DNA from: Actinoplanes ianthinogenes
GTDB lineage: Bacteria; Actinomycetota; Actinomycetes; Mycobacteriales; Micromonosporaceae
Length of the DNA stretch: 64,000 bases
Assembly (NCBI RefSeq): GCF_018324205.1
Contig: NZ_AP023356.1
Location: forward strand, 620,001 to 684,000
Reading direction: 5' to 3'
This document shows positions 24,490-34,700 of this stretch, one piece after another (within the stretch, counting starts at the first letter, position 1; each line of letters starts with the position of its first letter). The translations under genes were made by a program, and so were the position numbers. The notes under the pieces were generated by a model, which did not search any database, was not told where the DNA came from, and saw only the letters and a program-made list of their open reading frames with translations.

Positions 24490-24978
24490 CTACGACGGCT
24501 CGCCGTCCGCGCGTGGCCGCTCCGACAGGCGGTCGTGCCGGAGCCCCGGGTTCCACAGGCCGTCCTCGTCCTCGGCGGACGTGACGGGCGGCGCCGGCGG
24601 CTTCGCGGGCCGGCTCGGCGGCGCCGGATCCGGCTCCGCACGCCGGGCCGGCGGCCGGGCGAAGCCGAGCAGCAGCGCCACGACGTTGCCGAACAGCCCG
24701 ATCGTGACGCCGGCGCCGATCGCGCGGTCGCGGCAGTCCTCCTGGACCCCGTCCGGGAGTCCCCACGGCGCGGACCCGATGTAGTCGCGCATGTCGTTGG
24801 GGAGCACGTAACTCAGCGGCGCCGGGCAGTCGTAGCCGGAGCTGAATCTGCCCGGCCGGTTGCCGCGATCCGAGATGGCCGGCCCGTGCAGGGCCAGGAA
24901 ACCACTCCAGACGGCCAGGACCACGGCGATGATGCGGGCGGCAACGGTGCGGTTGGAGGCCTTCGTCACCCGCGGCAC
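24490..24978 (-). CDS. small membrane protein, unknown function
   Basis: A 162-residue protein from GTG 24978, with two hydrophobic segments (about 14-32 and 88-106) flanking an external loop with two Cys (SGYDCPAPLSYVLP and QEDCRDRA) that may form a disulphide. The C-terminal tail is Pro/Arg-rich and presumably cytosolic. No family recognised. It lies 41 bases after galM and 9 bases before the LLM gene on the same strand. Confidence 0.65.
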   Translation of the reverse strand: MPRVTKASNRTVAARIIAVVLAVWSGFLALHGPAISDRGNRPGRFSSGYDCPAPLSYVLPNDMRDYIGSAPWGLPDGVQEDCRDRAIGAGVTIGLFGNVVALLLGFARPPARRAEPDPAPPSRPAKPPAPPVTSAEDEDGLWNPGLRHDRLSERPRADGEPS

Positions 24979-25019
24979 GATAACCGGAATCGCTCGCGGC
25001 CGTGGTCCCGGCCCGGCGG

Positions 25020-26060
25020 TCAGGCGAACGTGGTGAACGTGTGGGTGGTCCGGGAGGAGTACGTGTCGCCGGGCCGCAGCACCGTGGACGGGAAGTCCGG
25101 GCGGTTCGGGCTGTCCGGGAAGTGCTGGGTCTCCAGGGCGAACGCGTCACCCTGGCGGTACTGCCGGCCGGACGGCCCGCGCAGCCTCCCGTCCAGGAAG
25201 TTGCCGGAGTAGAACTGGAGCCCCGGCTCGGTGGTCTCGATGGTGAGCTGGCGGCCGGAGCGCGGGTCGCGGACCACGGCGGCGTCCGGGCCGGCCAGCA
25301 CGTAGTTGTGGTCGTAACCGAGGCCGAAGCCGAGCTGCGGGTCGGCGTCGCGCAGCCGGGCGCCGATCGGCCGGAACGCGCGGAAGTCGAACGGCGTGCC
25401 GTCGACCGGCTCCACCGCACCGGTCGGGATCAGCGTCGCGTCGATCGGCGTGTAGTACGCCGCGTTGATCCGCAGCAGATGGTCGTTGATCGTGCCGGCG
25501 CCCTCGCCCGCCAGGTTCCAGTACGCGTGGTTGGTCAGGTTCACCACGGTCGCCCGGTCGGTGGTGGCCCGGTAATCGATCCGCAGCCGGTGCGCGTCGT
25601 CGAAGGTGAAGGTCACCGCCGCCGCGACCGTCCCGGGGAAACCCTCCTCCCCGTCCGGCGAGGTGTAGCTCATCGTCACGCCGCCGTCGGTCGCCACGGC
25701 CGACCAGACCCGCTTGTCGAAGCCGCGCACCCCGCCGTGCAGCGCGGTCTCCCCCTCGTTCTGCGAGATCTTGTACGTCTCCCCGTCCAGCGCGAACGAC
25801 GCGCCCCCGATCCGGTTGGCGTACCGGCCGATCGTCGCCCCGAAGTACGGATTGGCCTCGTCGAGATACCCGTCCAGGTCGGCGAAGCCGAGCGTCACGT
25901 TCGCCAGCACCCCGTCCCGGTCCGGGACCAGGACCGACTGGATCGTCGCGCCCCAGGTGAGGATCGACACCGCCGCCCCGTCCGCAGCGGTCAGCGTCCA
26001 CTTCTCGATCACGGTGCCGTCGGGGAACTCGCCGAAGGCAGTGCTGTCGATCCTCGTCAT
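25020..26060 (-). CDS. galM: aldose 1-epimerase (mutarotase)
   Basis: A 346-residue enzyme that interconverts alpha and beta anomers of galactose or glucose. Visible motifs are [45 protein letters not shown] (catalytic acid His) and [12 protein letters not shown] (Glu in the position of the catalytic base), plus [12 protein letters not shown]. Start ATG 26060 follows GGAGATC. It is divergent from the zinc alcohol dehydrogenase gene 49 bases away, and the two may share a promoter region and a sugar-related role. No other galactose genes are adjacent. Confidence 0.92.
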   Translation of the reverse strand: MTRIDSTAFGEFPDGTVIEKWTLTAADGAAVSILTWGATIQSVLVPDRDGVLANVTLGFADLDGYLDEANPYFGATIGRYANRIGGASFALDGETYKISQNEGETALHGGVRGFDKRVWSAVATDGGVTMSYTSPDGEEGFPGTVAAAVTFTFDDAHRLRIDYRATTDRATVVNLTNHAYWNLAGEGAGTINDHLLRINAAYYTPIDATLIPTGAVEPVDGTPFDFRAFRPIGARLRDADPQLGFGLGYDHNYVLAGPDAAVVRDPRSGRQLTIETTEPGLQFYSGNFLDGRLRGPSGRQYRQGDAFALETQHFPDSPNRPDFPSTVLRPGDTYSSRTTHTFTTFA

Positions 26061-26109
26061 GATCTCCGTTCTACGCTGGTCCCCGAACCGCTGACAACGG
26101 AGGGCCCTG

Positions 26110-27099
26110 ATGCGTGCGCTGGTTTTCACCGGGCCCGGCACCGCCGAGGTCCAGGACGTCCCGGAGCCGCAGGCCGGCCCCGGCCAGGTGATCGTCGAGG
26201 TGGAGCGGGTCGGCGTGTGCGGCACCGACGTGGAGCTGTTCACCGGGACGATGAGCTACCTGCACACCGGCGTGGCGTCGTACCCGCTGCGGCCCGGGCA
26301 CGAGTGGGCCGGGACGGTCGTCGCGGCCGGGCCCGGGGTGGACGCGGGCTGGGTCGGGCGGCGGGTCACCGGGGACACCATGATCGGCTGCGGGGAGTGC
26401 GCCCGCTGCCGGGCCGGCCGGCACCACGTCTGCCCGCGGCGGCACGAGCTGGGCTGCCGGGACGGGTTGCCGGGCGCGCTCGCCGAGCGGCTCGCGTTCC
26501 CGGCGGCGTACCTGTACGAGCTGCCGGACACGGTGGACGCCACGCTGGGGGCGCTGGTCGAGCCGGGCGGGAACGCGCTGCGGGCGGTCCGGGCCGCGGC
26601 CGTCGCGCCGGGTGAGCGGCTGCTGATCATCGGGACCGGGACCATCGGGCTGCTCGCGGCGATGTTCGGCCGCGCCCGGGGCGCCGAGGTGCACCTGCTG
26701 GGCGAGCAGCCGGCCCCGTCGGTCTGGACCCGGGCGACGCTCCCGGATCTGCCCTGGGACGGCGTGATCGACGCAACCAACGGCGCCGGGATCCCGAGGC
26801 TCGCGGTGGACCTGGTCGAGCCCGGCCGGACGGTGGTCTACATCGGGCTGGCCGGGACACCGAGCCTGGTGGACACCCGGGAGATCGTGCTCAAGGACGT
26901 GACCACGGTCGGCCTGCTCGGGGCGTCCGCCGGGCTGGGCGGGGCGATCACGGCGTACGCGCAGGGGCAGGCCGATCCGCGACCGCTCGTCGCCGGCACC
27001 GTCAGCCTGGAGGAGATCGTCGGCGTGCTGGCCGGGAAGCGCCCGGAGGGCGCCGGTCCCGGCCCGAAATTCCATGTGGACCCGCGTCAGGGCAGGTAG
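26110..27099 (+). CDS. zinc-dependent alcohol/polyol dehydrogenase (MDR superfamily)
   Basis: A 329-residue medium-chain dehydrogenase. The catalytic zinc site is indicated by GVCGTD (about 37-42) and PGHEWAGTVV. The structural zinc lobe is CGECARCRAGRHHVC (about 97-111). The nucleotide-binding region carries IIGTGTIGLLAAMFGRARG. It is slightly shorter than typical sorbitol or threonine dehydrogenases. The substrate is probably a sugar alcohol or secondary alcohol, given the divergent galM. ATG 26110 follows GGAGGG. The last 13 bases overlap the convergent lipoprotein gene. Confidence 0.87.
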   Translation: MRALVFTGPGTAEVQDVPEPQAGPGQVIVEVERVGVCGTDVELFTGTMSYLHTGVASYPLRPGHEWAGTVVAAGPGVDAGWVGRRVTGDTMIGCGECARCRAGRHHVCPRRHELGCRDGLPGALAERLAFPAAYLYELPDTVDATLGALVEPGGNALRAVRAAAVAPGERLLIIGTGTIGLLAAMFGRARGAEVHLLGEQPAPSVWTRATLPDLPWDGVIDATNGAGIPRLAVDLVEPGRTVVYIGLAGTPSLVDTREIVLKDVTTVGLLGASAGLGGAITAYAQGQADPRPLVAGTVSLEEIVGVLAGKRPEGAGPGPKFHVDPRQGR

Positions 27100-27668
27100 A
27101 TCTGCTCCAGGCGGACGATCCGGTTGGCGTCGATGCGGAACGAGATCACGCTGTCCGGCGGGACGTCGCTGAGGAAGGTCTTCAGGTCGACCTTCTTCAT
27201 CTCGCCGTCGCCCATCATCCCGATCAGCGCGTCCGGGTCGACGGTGAGGGTACGCAGCTTCGTGTTGTGGTTCCGGATGTACCAGCCGGTGCAGTGATCG
27301 TTCTCGGTCCCGGTCTCGCCGTCCTCGGCGCAGGCCTTGACCGCTTCCTTGCCCTCGTACCACTCGACCAGGTCGTAGGTGACCTGCCGGGTGGAGGCCT
27401 TGCCGGACCGCAGGAACGCGTACTGGTCGCCGAACGCGGGATCGCCGGACCCGGACTGCTTGGCCTTGTTCGCGCCGGCCTTGTTCGGAGCCGCGGAGGA
27501 CGACGTCGAGGTCGGCTTCTTCGAGTTGCTGACCGGCGCCGCGGAAGTGGCCGGGGTCGCGGTGGTGGCGGCTGCCGGCGGGGCAGCCGTGCCGCTGCCG
27601 CTCTTGCCGGTGCAGCCGGCGAGGGGAAGCAGGAACAGAATCGGTATGAGGGCAAGCCTGCGGCTCAT
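27087..27668 (-). CDS. secreted lipoprotein, unknown function
   Basis: A 193-residue protein with a lipoprotein signal peptide: MSRRLALIPILFLLPLAGC, with lipobox LAGC at 16-19. A Thr/Ser/Ala/Pro-rich linker follows (about 25-75), then an extracellular domain with two Cys (KACAEDG and NDHCTGW). ATG 27668 is 4 bases after the HelD stop, and its GGAGATG ribosome site overlaps that stop, so the two genes are probably co-transcribed. No domain recognised. Confidence 0.75.
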   Translation of the reverse strand: MSRRLALIPILFLLPLAGCTGKSGSGTAAPPAAATTATPATSAAPVSNSKKPTSTSSSAAPNKAGANKAKQSGSGDPAFGDQYAFLRSGKASTRQVTYDLVEWYEGKEAVKACAEDGETGTENDHCTGWYIRNHNTKLRTLTVDPDALIGMMGDGEMKKVDLKTFLSDVPPDSVISFRIDANRIVRLEQIYLP

Positions 27669-27672
27669 GGGT

Positions 27673-29676
27673 TCATCTCCGGGCGACGTGGTGTGCTGCA
27701 TGGAAAGGTAGGTCCCACCCGCCACTCTCCCCGGTGTGCACCACCTCCAGGCGTGACACGGCCCTGGTCAGCACCACGTACAGCCGATGAATCCCGCGCG
27801 GTTCGGCGGCGACGATCTCGTCCGGCTCGGCCACCACCACGTGATCGAACTCCAGGCCCTTGACCTCGGTCGCCGGCCGCACGCTCACCCGTTCGCCGCA
27901 CCCGTCCAGAGCCGTGGCCAGCGAATTCACGCGTTCCGCCGAGCAGATCACCGCGATCGAGCCCGCCAGCTCCAGCGCCGCCCGGACCCGCTCGACGACG
28001 GCCGCGGTGAGGTCCGAGGTCCGCCGGACGTCGAGCAGACCGTCGCCACGCACGGACCGCACGACCGGCACGGTCACCTTCAGGTGCGGCAGCAGACGAT
28101 TCGCGTACGCCAGAACGACCGCCGGCACCCGGAACCCGAGCGTCAGCGCGGTCACCGTCGCATCGGGTTTCCCCAGGTGGCCCAGCTGCACCCGCCAATC
28201 CGCCGCGGCCCACGCGCTGGTGCCCTGCGCCAGGTCCCCGAGCACGGTCACCGACCCGTGCCGGCTGCGCCGCGCCAGGACCCGGCACTGCATCGGCGAC
28301 AGGTCCTGCGCCTCGTCGACCACGATGTGCCCGAACCCGGCCGGGTGCTCGATCGCGCCGGCGATCTCGTCCAGCAGCACCCGGTCGGCCGCCGTCCACC
28401 TGGCGCTCTTCCAGCTGCGCGGCGGCCGGGCCCAGAGCAGCGCCTGCTGTTCGGCGTCGGACAGGATCCCGTCGGCGGCGAGCTTCAGCGCGTCCGCGTC
28501 GCCGAGCAGCCCGGCCAGCACCTCCTCGGGCCGGACCCGGGGCCAGCACCGGTCGAGGATCGCGGTGACCGGCTGGGACCGGCCGGTCTTGTCGAGCCAC
28601 TTCCGGTTCGGGGACTCGCCGTGGTACTCCAGTTGCCGCTGGAGGAGGGCGACGATGCGGGTGCGGAGTCTTTCCCGGCCCAGGGCGTACGGCAGGTCCT
28701 CGGTGGTGATCCTGGCGAACTCGCGCGCCAGGGCGGTGGCCGTGACCCGCAGACGGTAGGAGCCGTCGGTGAGCACGATGCCGTCGGTGGGTTCACGGAG
28801 GCGGCCGACGAGCGCGCGCCGCAGCACGGCGGCCGTCCGGACGTCGTGCTTGACCAGCGCGGCCTGGTCGGCATCGGTGGCGCGCGGTTCCGCAGAGGTC
28901 AGCAGGCCGTCCAGGGTGCGCTGCTGGACGTCGACCTCGCCGAGCGCCGGGAGGACGGCGGCGATGTACTCCAGGAAGGTCGGGTTCGGGCCGACCACCA
29001 GCACCCCGGTGCGTTTGAGCTGACGGCGGTGGGCGTAGAGCAGGTAGGCGGCGCGGTGCAGGCCGACCGCGGTTTTGCCGGTCCCGGGACCGCCCTGGAC
29101 GCAGAGCGACTGATCGAGATCGGCCCGGACCAGCTCGTCCTGCTCGGGCTGGATGGTCGCCACGATGTCCCGCATCGGGCCGACGCGCGGGCGTTCGATC
29201 TCCTCGGCCAGCAGCCGGCTGGTGGTGCCGAGCTCCTCACCGCGGTCCAGGTGCTCGTCCTCGAAACCGGTCAGCCGGATCGGCGATCGGTTGCTCCAGC
29301 CGTAGCGGCGGCGGACCGCGACGCCGTGCCGATCGGTGGCGCTGGCCCGGTAGAACAGCGACGACACCGGCGCCCGCCAGTCGATCACCAGGGGCGGGCC
29401 CTGCTCCTCGGTGATCCGCCGCCGCCCGATGTAGTACCGCTGGTCGCGGTGCTCGCCCTCGGTGAACGTCAGCCGCCCGAAGTACGGCGCGCCCTCGGGC
29501 TCCTCGGCCAGCTCCTTGACGTGGCTCTTCAGCATCCGGCCGAGGGTCTCCGCGGTGTACCGGTCCCCCGCGACCTGCGCGCCGGTCGCGACCCGCATCC
29601 GCGCGTGGTCGAGCATCCAGTCCTGCGCCGCCCGGACGCGGGCCATGTAGTCGTGTTCTTCTGCCAGGGTCGCCAT
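27673..29676 (-). CDS. HelD-like superfamily 1 helicase (RNA polymerase-associated)
   Basis: A 667-residue UvrD/Rep-type ATPase. It has an N-terminal helical arm (EEHDYMARVRAAQDWML), a PVSSLFYRAS segment typical of HelD proteins, Walker A GGPGTGKTAVGLHR (about 205), motif II VVDEAQD and motif VI VVLTRAVSRL. Actinobacterial HelD proteins bind RNA polymerase, displace nucleic acid and recycle stalled enzyme; some give rifamycin tolerance. ATG 29676 is preceded by AGGA; an upstream ATG at 29694 lacks a site. It is divergent from a TetR gene with a small palindrome between them, so expression may be inducible. Confidence 0.85.
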   Translation of the reverse strand: MATLAEEHDYMARVRAAQDWMLDHARMRVATGAQVAGDRYTAETLGRMLKSHVKELAEEPEGAPYFGRLTFTEGEHRDQRYYIGRRRITEEQGPPLVIDWRAPVSSLFYRASATDRHGVAVRRRYGWSNRSPIRLTGFEDEHLDRGEELGTTSRLLAEEIERPRVGPMRDIVATIQPEQDELVRADLDQSLCVQGGPGTGKTAVGLHRAAYLLYAHRRQLKRTGVLVVGPNPTFLEYIAAVLPALGEVDVQQRTLDGLLTSAEPRATDADQAALVKHDVRTAAVLRRALVGRLREPTDGIVLTDGSYRLRVTATALAREFARITTEDLPYALGRERLRTRIVALLQRQLEYHGESPNRKWLDKTGRSQPVTAILDRCWPRVRPEEVLAGLLGDADALKLAADGILSDAEQQALLWARPPRSWKSARWTAADRVLLDEIAGAIEHPAGFGHIVVDEAQDLSPMQCRVLARRSRHGSVTVLGDLAQGTSAWAAADWRVQLGHLGKPDATVTALTLGFRVPAVVLAYANRLLPHLKVTVPVVRSVRGDGLLDVRRTSDLTAAVVERVRAALELAGSIAVICSAERVNSLATALDGCGERVSVRPATEVKGLEFDHVVVAEPDEIVAAEPRGIHRLYVVLTRAVSRLEVVHTGESGGWDLPFHAAHHVARR

Positions 29677-29701
29677 GTCCTGCAACCTAGTCATAAACGT
29701 T

Positions 29702-29715
29702 ACTTGGTTACAAGT
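29702..29715. promoter_or_regulatory. palindrome between the HelD-like and TetR genes
   Basis: ACTTG-GTTA-CAAGT is a perfect 5-bp inverted repeat in the 63-base divergent intergenic region. TTGACC follows at 29717 and GTTGACC recurs at 29731. It is the best candidate operator for the TetR protein starting at 29740. Confidence 0.45.
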
Positions 29716-29739
29716 TTGACCGGGTGATAGGTTGACCCG

Positions 29740-30357
29740 GTGAGGGAGACGGGATTGCGGGAGCTGAAGAAGCGGCGCACGTTCGACGCGGTCTCCGCGA
29801 TCGCCATCGGGATGTTCCTGGAGCAGGGCTTCGACCGGGTGTCGGTGAGCGACATCGCGGCGGCGGCGGAGATCTCCAAGCCGACCCTGTTCCGCTACTT
29901 CCCGTCGAAGGAGGACCTGGTCCTGCACCGGATCGCCGACCACGCCGGCGAGCCGGCGCGGGTGGTGGCCGCGCGGGCGCCGGGCCAGTCCCCCGTCGAC
30001 GCGTTGCATCGGCGTTTCCTCGACGGGCTATCGAGCCGCGATCCGGTGACCGGGCTCAATGACGTACCGGAAGTGCTGGCCTTTCATGATCTTGTCTTCT
30101 CGACGCCGAGCCTGGCCACCCGGGTGCACGACTATCAGGTGCGCGACGAGGAGAGCCTGGCGGCGGCGCTGCCCGCGGCCGATCCGCTGACCGCGCGCCT
30201 GGCCGCCGCGCAGATCCTCGCGGTCCAGCGGGTGCTGGCGCGGGAGAACTGGCGGCGGCTCTCGGCGGGCGAGTCCGCGGACGCGCTGTATCCGGCGGCC
30301 GTGCGGGCGGCGGACGCGGCGTTCGGGCAGCTCCGCGGCGGGATCGATCAGGTGTAG
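29740..30357 (+). CDS. TetR-family transcriptional regulator
   Basis: A 205-residue protein from GTG 29740 with little upstream leader. The DNA-binding domain (about 10-58) contains VSVSDIAAAAEISKPTLFRYFPSKEDL, a canonical TetR helix-turn-helix followed by the Tyr-Phe turn. The C-terminal helical domain has no recognised ligand signature. It is divergent from the HelD-like gene, its likely target. Its last 10 bases overlap the convergent toxin gene that ends at 30348. Confidence 0.88.
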   Translation: MRETGLRELKKRRTFDAVSAIAIGMFLEQGFDRVSVSDIAAAAEISKPTLFRYFPSKEDLVLHRIADHAGEPARVVAARAPGQSPVDALHRRFLDGLSSRDPVTGLNDVPEVLAFHDLVFSTPSLATRVHDYQVRDEESLAAALPAADPLTARLAAAQILAVQRVLARENWRRLSAGESADALYPAAVRAADAAFGQLRGGIDQV

Positions 30358-31742
30358 GTGACGTTCACCTTGAAGTTGGTGGTGAACAGCGCCCACGACT
30401 TCGGGTCATGGGTGTCCATGACCTGGCTCCGCAGGCTGTCGACCAGGTTCGGGCCGGTCGCGACCCGGGCATCCAGTTCCGGGTCGTACGCGGTCGGCGG
30501 CAGGCCCCAGATCGCGCCGATGGTCCGGTTGACCGTGCTGAGCCCGATGTAGTCGCTGGGATCCGCCGGGTTTTTCGGCAGGCGTCGCTGCCCGCCCGCC
30601 ACCTGGTCGGGGTTGTGCAGGGTGGCGAGCTGTTTCGCCGAATCGGCCAGCCCCTCCCAGATGCCGCCCTCCGCGGTGTTGGTCTCCAGCAGATCGGTGA
30701 ACAGCTTCCGGTTCTTCTTCCGCCACCCGGTCTGCGAGTTGCTGCGCCCCAGGATGTCCTTGGCCCATTGCCGGCCCTCCTCCTGGAGGTCGAAGCTGAC
30801 GAGCAGCGAGCGAATGGCCGCGGGGTCGTCCTCGACCTTCTTGAGTGCCGCGATCGCCGCCCGGAGCCGCCTGCCCTTCTCCGGGCCGAGCCCTCGGCTC
30901 CCGGCCAGCGCCTCCTCCTCGAAAGCCCGCTGCAAGAGGACCTGATGCAGCTTGAGGAGGTAGCCGTCGGGCCGCTTCTTGGGCCAGTCGCTCCAGTTGA
31001 CCTCCTCTTTCCAGGCCTGGAACAGGTCGGTCGCGATGAACCATTCGTCGAGCGGCTTGTTGTTCAGCTCGCGCTCCTGAATGGCGAGCTGACGGTCGAG
31101 CTCGGCCTTCCAGCGCTTGGTCAGAGCCTTGTCCTTCGCGTATTTTTTCGGCACGGCGATCCGGATGTCGACCGTCTTGAGTGGCATCGGCTGGACCTTG
31201 CCGAGCTCCGCGAGGCTCTTCGCCCTGGTCCTCGTCTTCAGGCCCAGGAAGGCGTCGAGCGTGGCCTGTTTCTCCTTCGGCCGGCCCTGCTGGACGCGGA
31301 GGATGTTGACGTCCTCCTCGCTGGAGATCGACTCGCCGGCTTCCTCGAAGAGCTCGACGACGTCCCGGCCGAGCGGGAGCACCTCCCCGCGCTTCTCGGC
31401 GAGCAGGCTCTTCACCGGAGTTCCGTCGCCGTCGACGAACGTCCCGGTCTCCCGGTCCTGCTGGAGCAGCAGATCGACGAAGACCGATTGCGGTACCGGA
31501 TCGAGGACCCGCGCGACGGTGTCCTCGTCCGCGTCGTCCATCGCCACGTCGGGGGCTGTCGGCCGGATGGTGGTGGGTGCGACGATCTCGCCGCTCTTGG
31601 TGCGGAACGGCCGGAAGCCGTCGCTGCCGCTCTCCTCCAGGCTGTTCCGCTTCGTCTTCTTCTTACTGATCGTCACCGGCTTCGGCTTGGTGCCGCTGGA
31701 CAGATGCGACTCGGTGGCCTTGCGTTTCCTGATGCCTTGCAT
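30348..31742 (-). CDS. Ntox15-type (Tde-like) putative DNase toxin, downstream of the TcA-like gene
   Basis: A 464-residue protein. Residues 1-60 are basic and disordered (KRKATESHLSSGTKPKP), 60-185 are acidic with no known domain, and about 190-415 resemble the polymorphic toxin family Ntox15 (toxin_43; Agrobacterium Tde1/Tde2 DNases). The supporting stretches are ELDRQLAIQERELNNKPLDEW (about 214-234, the QLxxQexxlN start), LATLHNPDQVAGG with the HxxD motif at His376-Asp379, and VNRTIGAIW (404-412). Family members are DNases whose HxxD is needed for activity. It starts at ATG 31742 after AAGGAG, 57 bases after the giant TcA-like gene on the same strand. No immunity gene adjoins it. The assignment is from memory of the family pattern. 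Confidence 0.72.
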   Translation of the reverse strand: MQGIRKRKATESHLSSGTKPKPVTISKKKTKRNSLEESGSDGFRPFRTKSGEIVAPTTIRPTAPDVAMDDADEDTVARVLDPVPQSVFVDLLLQQDRETGTFVDGDGTPVKSLLAEKRGEVLPLGRDVVELFEEAGESISSEEDVNILRVQQGRPKEKQATLDAFLGLKTRTRAKSLAELGKVQPMPLKTVDIRIAVPKKYAKDKALTKRWKAELDRQLAIQERELNNKPLDEWFIATDLFQAWKEEVNWSDWPKKRPDGYLLKLHQVLLQRAFEEEALAGSRGLGPEKGRRLRAAIAALKKVEDDPAAIRSLLVSFDLQEEGRQWAKDILGRSNSQTGWRKKNRKLFTDLLETNTAEGGIWEGLADSAKQLATLHNPDQVAGGQRRLPKNPADPSDYIGLSTVNRTIGAIWGLPPTAYDPELDARVATGPNLVDSLRSQVMDTHDPKSWALFTTNFKVNVTYT

Positions 31743-31760
31743 GGCGCTCTCCTTCCGGTC

Positions 31761-31793
31761 GGGGGGGGGGGCCGGGGCCCGGGGGCCCCGGCC
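31761..31793 (-). promoter_or_regulatory. G11 tract and GC hairpin between the TcA-like and toxin genes
   Basis: On the plus strand, 31761-31771 is a run of eleven G. It runs into a perfect 10-bp inverted repeat (GGCCGGGGCC at 31770-31779 with GGCCCCGGCC at 31784-31793, loop CGGG). In the direction of transcription the hairpin comes 6 bases after the TcA stop and is followed by a C11 run, then the toxin ribosome site. It could be an attenuator or terminator, and the tract is prone to slippage. Confidence 0.55.
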
Positions 31794-31799
31794 GTTTCG

Positions 31800-34700
31800 T
31801 CACGCCATCCGGGCCTGGTAGGTGAGCACCAGGCCGACGTCCGCCAGCGCGGACCTGTCGCCGTCGACGGTGAACTCCCAGGTCTTCGAGCCGTCGTCGG
31901 AGACCGAGAGCCCGGGTGTCGGCAGCAGCTTCGCCGGGGCCAGCGTCAGCGCCGGGTCGCCACCGAGCACCAGCTCGGCGGAGCCGCCGTCGGCCAGCTC
32001 GTAGGCGGCCAGCGCCCCGCCGATCTGGCGGCTCGCCATGCCCGGGAACAGGTCCGTGGTCAGCGGCAGGACCAGCCGGTCGGCGCCGTTCAGGAACTGC
32101 TCCCAGGCCTCCGGGAACTCGCGGGCCACGTCGAAGAACCGCGCCGCCGGCCGGGGCCGCTGCATGCCGCGGACCGCGTTGGCGAACGCCTCGCCGCCGT
32201 GCTCCGCCGTGTACTTCACGGTGACCAGCACGTCGTAAAGCTCGCCGCCGTGGAACATGGTGCGGTCCAGCCGCCAGGTGGAGACCGCGCCGGTGCCCTC
32301 GAACGGCAGGTAGCGCTCGTCGTCGAACCGCAGCTCGAACAGGCCGTTGTTGTCCCGGCCGCCGTCCGGCTGGGACAGCGCGATCTGCTGGCTGGCCCGC
32401 CAGTCCGCGCGGATCGACTCCGGCGCGGCGCCGGTCGGCGACAGCAGGTGCTTGACCGCCCGCGGGTCGGCCGCCAGCACGGTCTTGTGCCCGAGCTGGG
32501 TGAGCGTGCCGTTCAGGCCGAGCGGCTGGCCCTCCTGGTCGAGGAAGGTGACGGTCACCGTACGGATCTGGCGCTTGAAGTGTCCCGGGAAGTCCTCGTC
32601 GAACAGCGCCTCGGTGAGCGCGAACTCGCAGTTGCCGGACTGCCGCAGCCGCAGCATCGCGATCGGGTCGAGGTCCAGCAGCGAGATCTGCTTGGTGATC
32701 TCCAGCCCGCGGGCGCCGCCGTCGAGCTGCGCCTTGCCGAGCCGTTCCAGGTCGACGCCGAGCGAGGCCCCGGCGAGCAGGCCGTTGCGGCGGTTGTCCC
32801 AGTACACCGGCCGGATGAAGCTGTCACTGACGCCGTTCTCGAACTGGTACGCCCGCTCGGCTGCCTTCGCCGTCTCGTACGCCAGGTGGTACAGCTGGAA
32901 GTAGAGCCCGGACGCCCGCCCGGCCATCCACCCGTAAAGCTGCGCGCTGGGGAACTTGTCGGTGAGGAACGCGCCGACCGCCTTGCTGTGCGCGATCTCC
33001 TGCGCCTGGAGGTCGGCCTCGCGCCGGGCCACCGCGACCTGCTCGCCGGCCGCCGCGATCCGGTGCACCAGTTGCTCGCCGTCGTTCCTGGCGGTGGCCA
33101 GTTGCAGGTCCCAGTCCTGGGCGGTGCGCTGGAACTGCGCCTGCACGCCGAGCGTCTCGCCGACCATGCTGTACGCCTCACCGAACGCCGACAGCACCTG
33201 CCCGGTGGTGTTCAGCGCCTCGCCGACGTTGATCCCGCCGGCCTCGGTGCCGAAGTTGAACACCCCGATCTTGATCTGCGGCAGCGCGTACGCGATCGCC
33301 GCGCCGACCTGGAGCCAGCCGGAGTCCATGTGCAGCTCCGCGGCCTTGCTCATCATCTCGATCTGGCCGCGTTCCAGCGCCGACATGCCGTCGTCGATCA
33401 GCCGCTGGTAATGCGCGACCCGGGCGGCCGCACCCGCCTGCCCGGCGAGCAGCTCGCGCACGTTCGCCTCGGCGATCTCGATCTCGCTCTGCTTGAGCGC
33501 CACGGTCATCGCCTGGATGGCCTGCTCCTGGCGGTTCTGGAGCAGGCTGAGCTCCTCGGCGCTGCCGCGTTCCAGCACGGACAGCAGCTCGCCGCCGTAC
33601 TGCGCGACCTTCTCGGCCAGTTCCTGCGCCCGGCGGAACATGGTGGCGAACCGGTACGCCGGCGGGGCCACCGCCTGGTCGGCCACCACGGTGTCCGGCG
33701 CGGCCCCGGCCGCGGCGGCCTGGACCAGCGCCATGGGGTCGATCGGCGGGGCGAACAGCGGGAGCGGCGCCGCGACACCGAGGATGGTCAGCGACTCGCG
33801 GATCTTGTGCAGGCGGTCCTCGACCCGGGTCCAGTACTCCTGGAACAGCGCGTTCTCCGGGATCGCGAAGTACCGGTCGGCCACCCCGGCGTGCACCGAG
33901 CCGGCGCCGGCGAGCAGGTCCCCGCCGCCGGTGAGGTAACCGACCAGATCCAGGTCCGCCAGGTCCAGGTCGGCGTAGGTCTCGGCGCGCGGCAGCAGCC
34001 GGGTCCCGAGCCGCTCCGGCGGGGCGCCGAGCAGGTCGTACGCGAACACGTACAGCATCCGCGCCTGGTCCACGCTCTCCGGGGTGTACTGCCGGAACAG
34101 CAGGTCGGCCCAGTCGAGCAGGTTGTCGACGTACCCCATCACCACGGCCCGCCGGTACGCGGCCGGGCGCAGCTCGGCGATGGCGTGCGGGTCGAACGGC
34201 CGGTCCCGGTACGCCTCCAGCAGGTTCTCGTGGTCACCCAGCGCGCCGAACACCTTCTCCAGGTCCGCCGCGATCAGCGAGTGCTCCGTGAGCATGCCGA
34301 CGATCTCCCGCTGCGCCGGTGTCGCGGGGTTCAGCCCGGCCAGCGCGGCCGCCACCGCGGCGTGGTTCGCCGCCGTGGTCAGCACGGTGTAGCCGCCCAG
34401 CTCGACGTCCCCGGCCGGCTCCCGGTTGCCCAGCACGGCCGGCGCCACGTCGCGCAGCGCCGTGATCACCGTGGTCAGCGCGGGGGCCAGCCTGTCGGCC
34501 ACCGGCAACCCGGCCTCGACGGCGGCGGCCAGCGCGACCGTGAGGTCGGCGGCGAGCGCCGGCGGGTCGGTGGTCAGGAACGGCAGGAATCGCCAGTACG
34601 ACCGGAGGTTGGTCGGGTCGAAGACGTACTGGTACCACTTGCGGGCGTCGGCGAACCGCTGCCCGTTGTTGAGCGCCTGGGCGATCAGCAGCGGCGCGTG

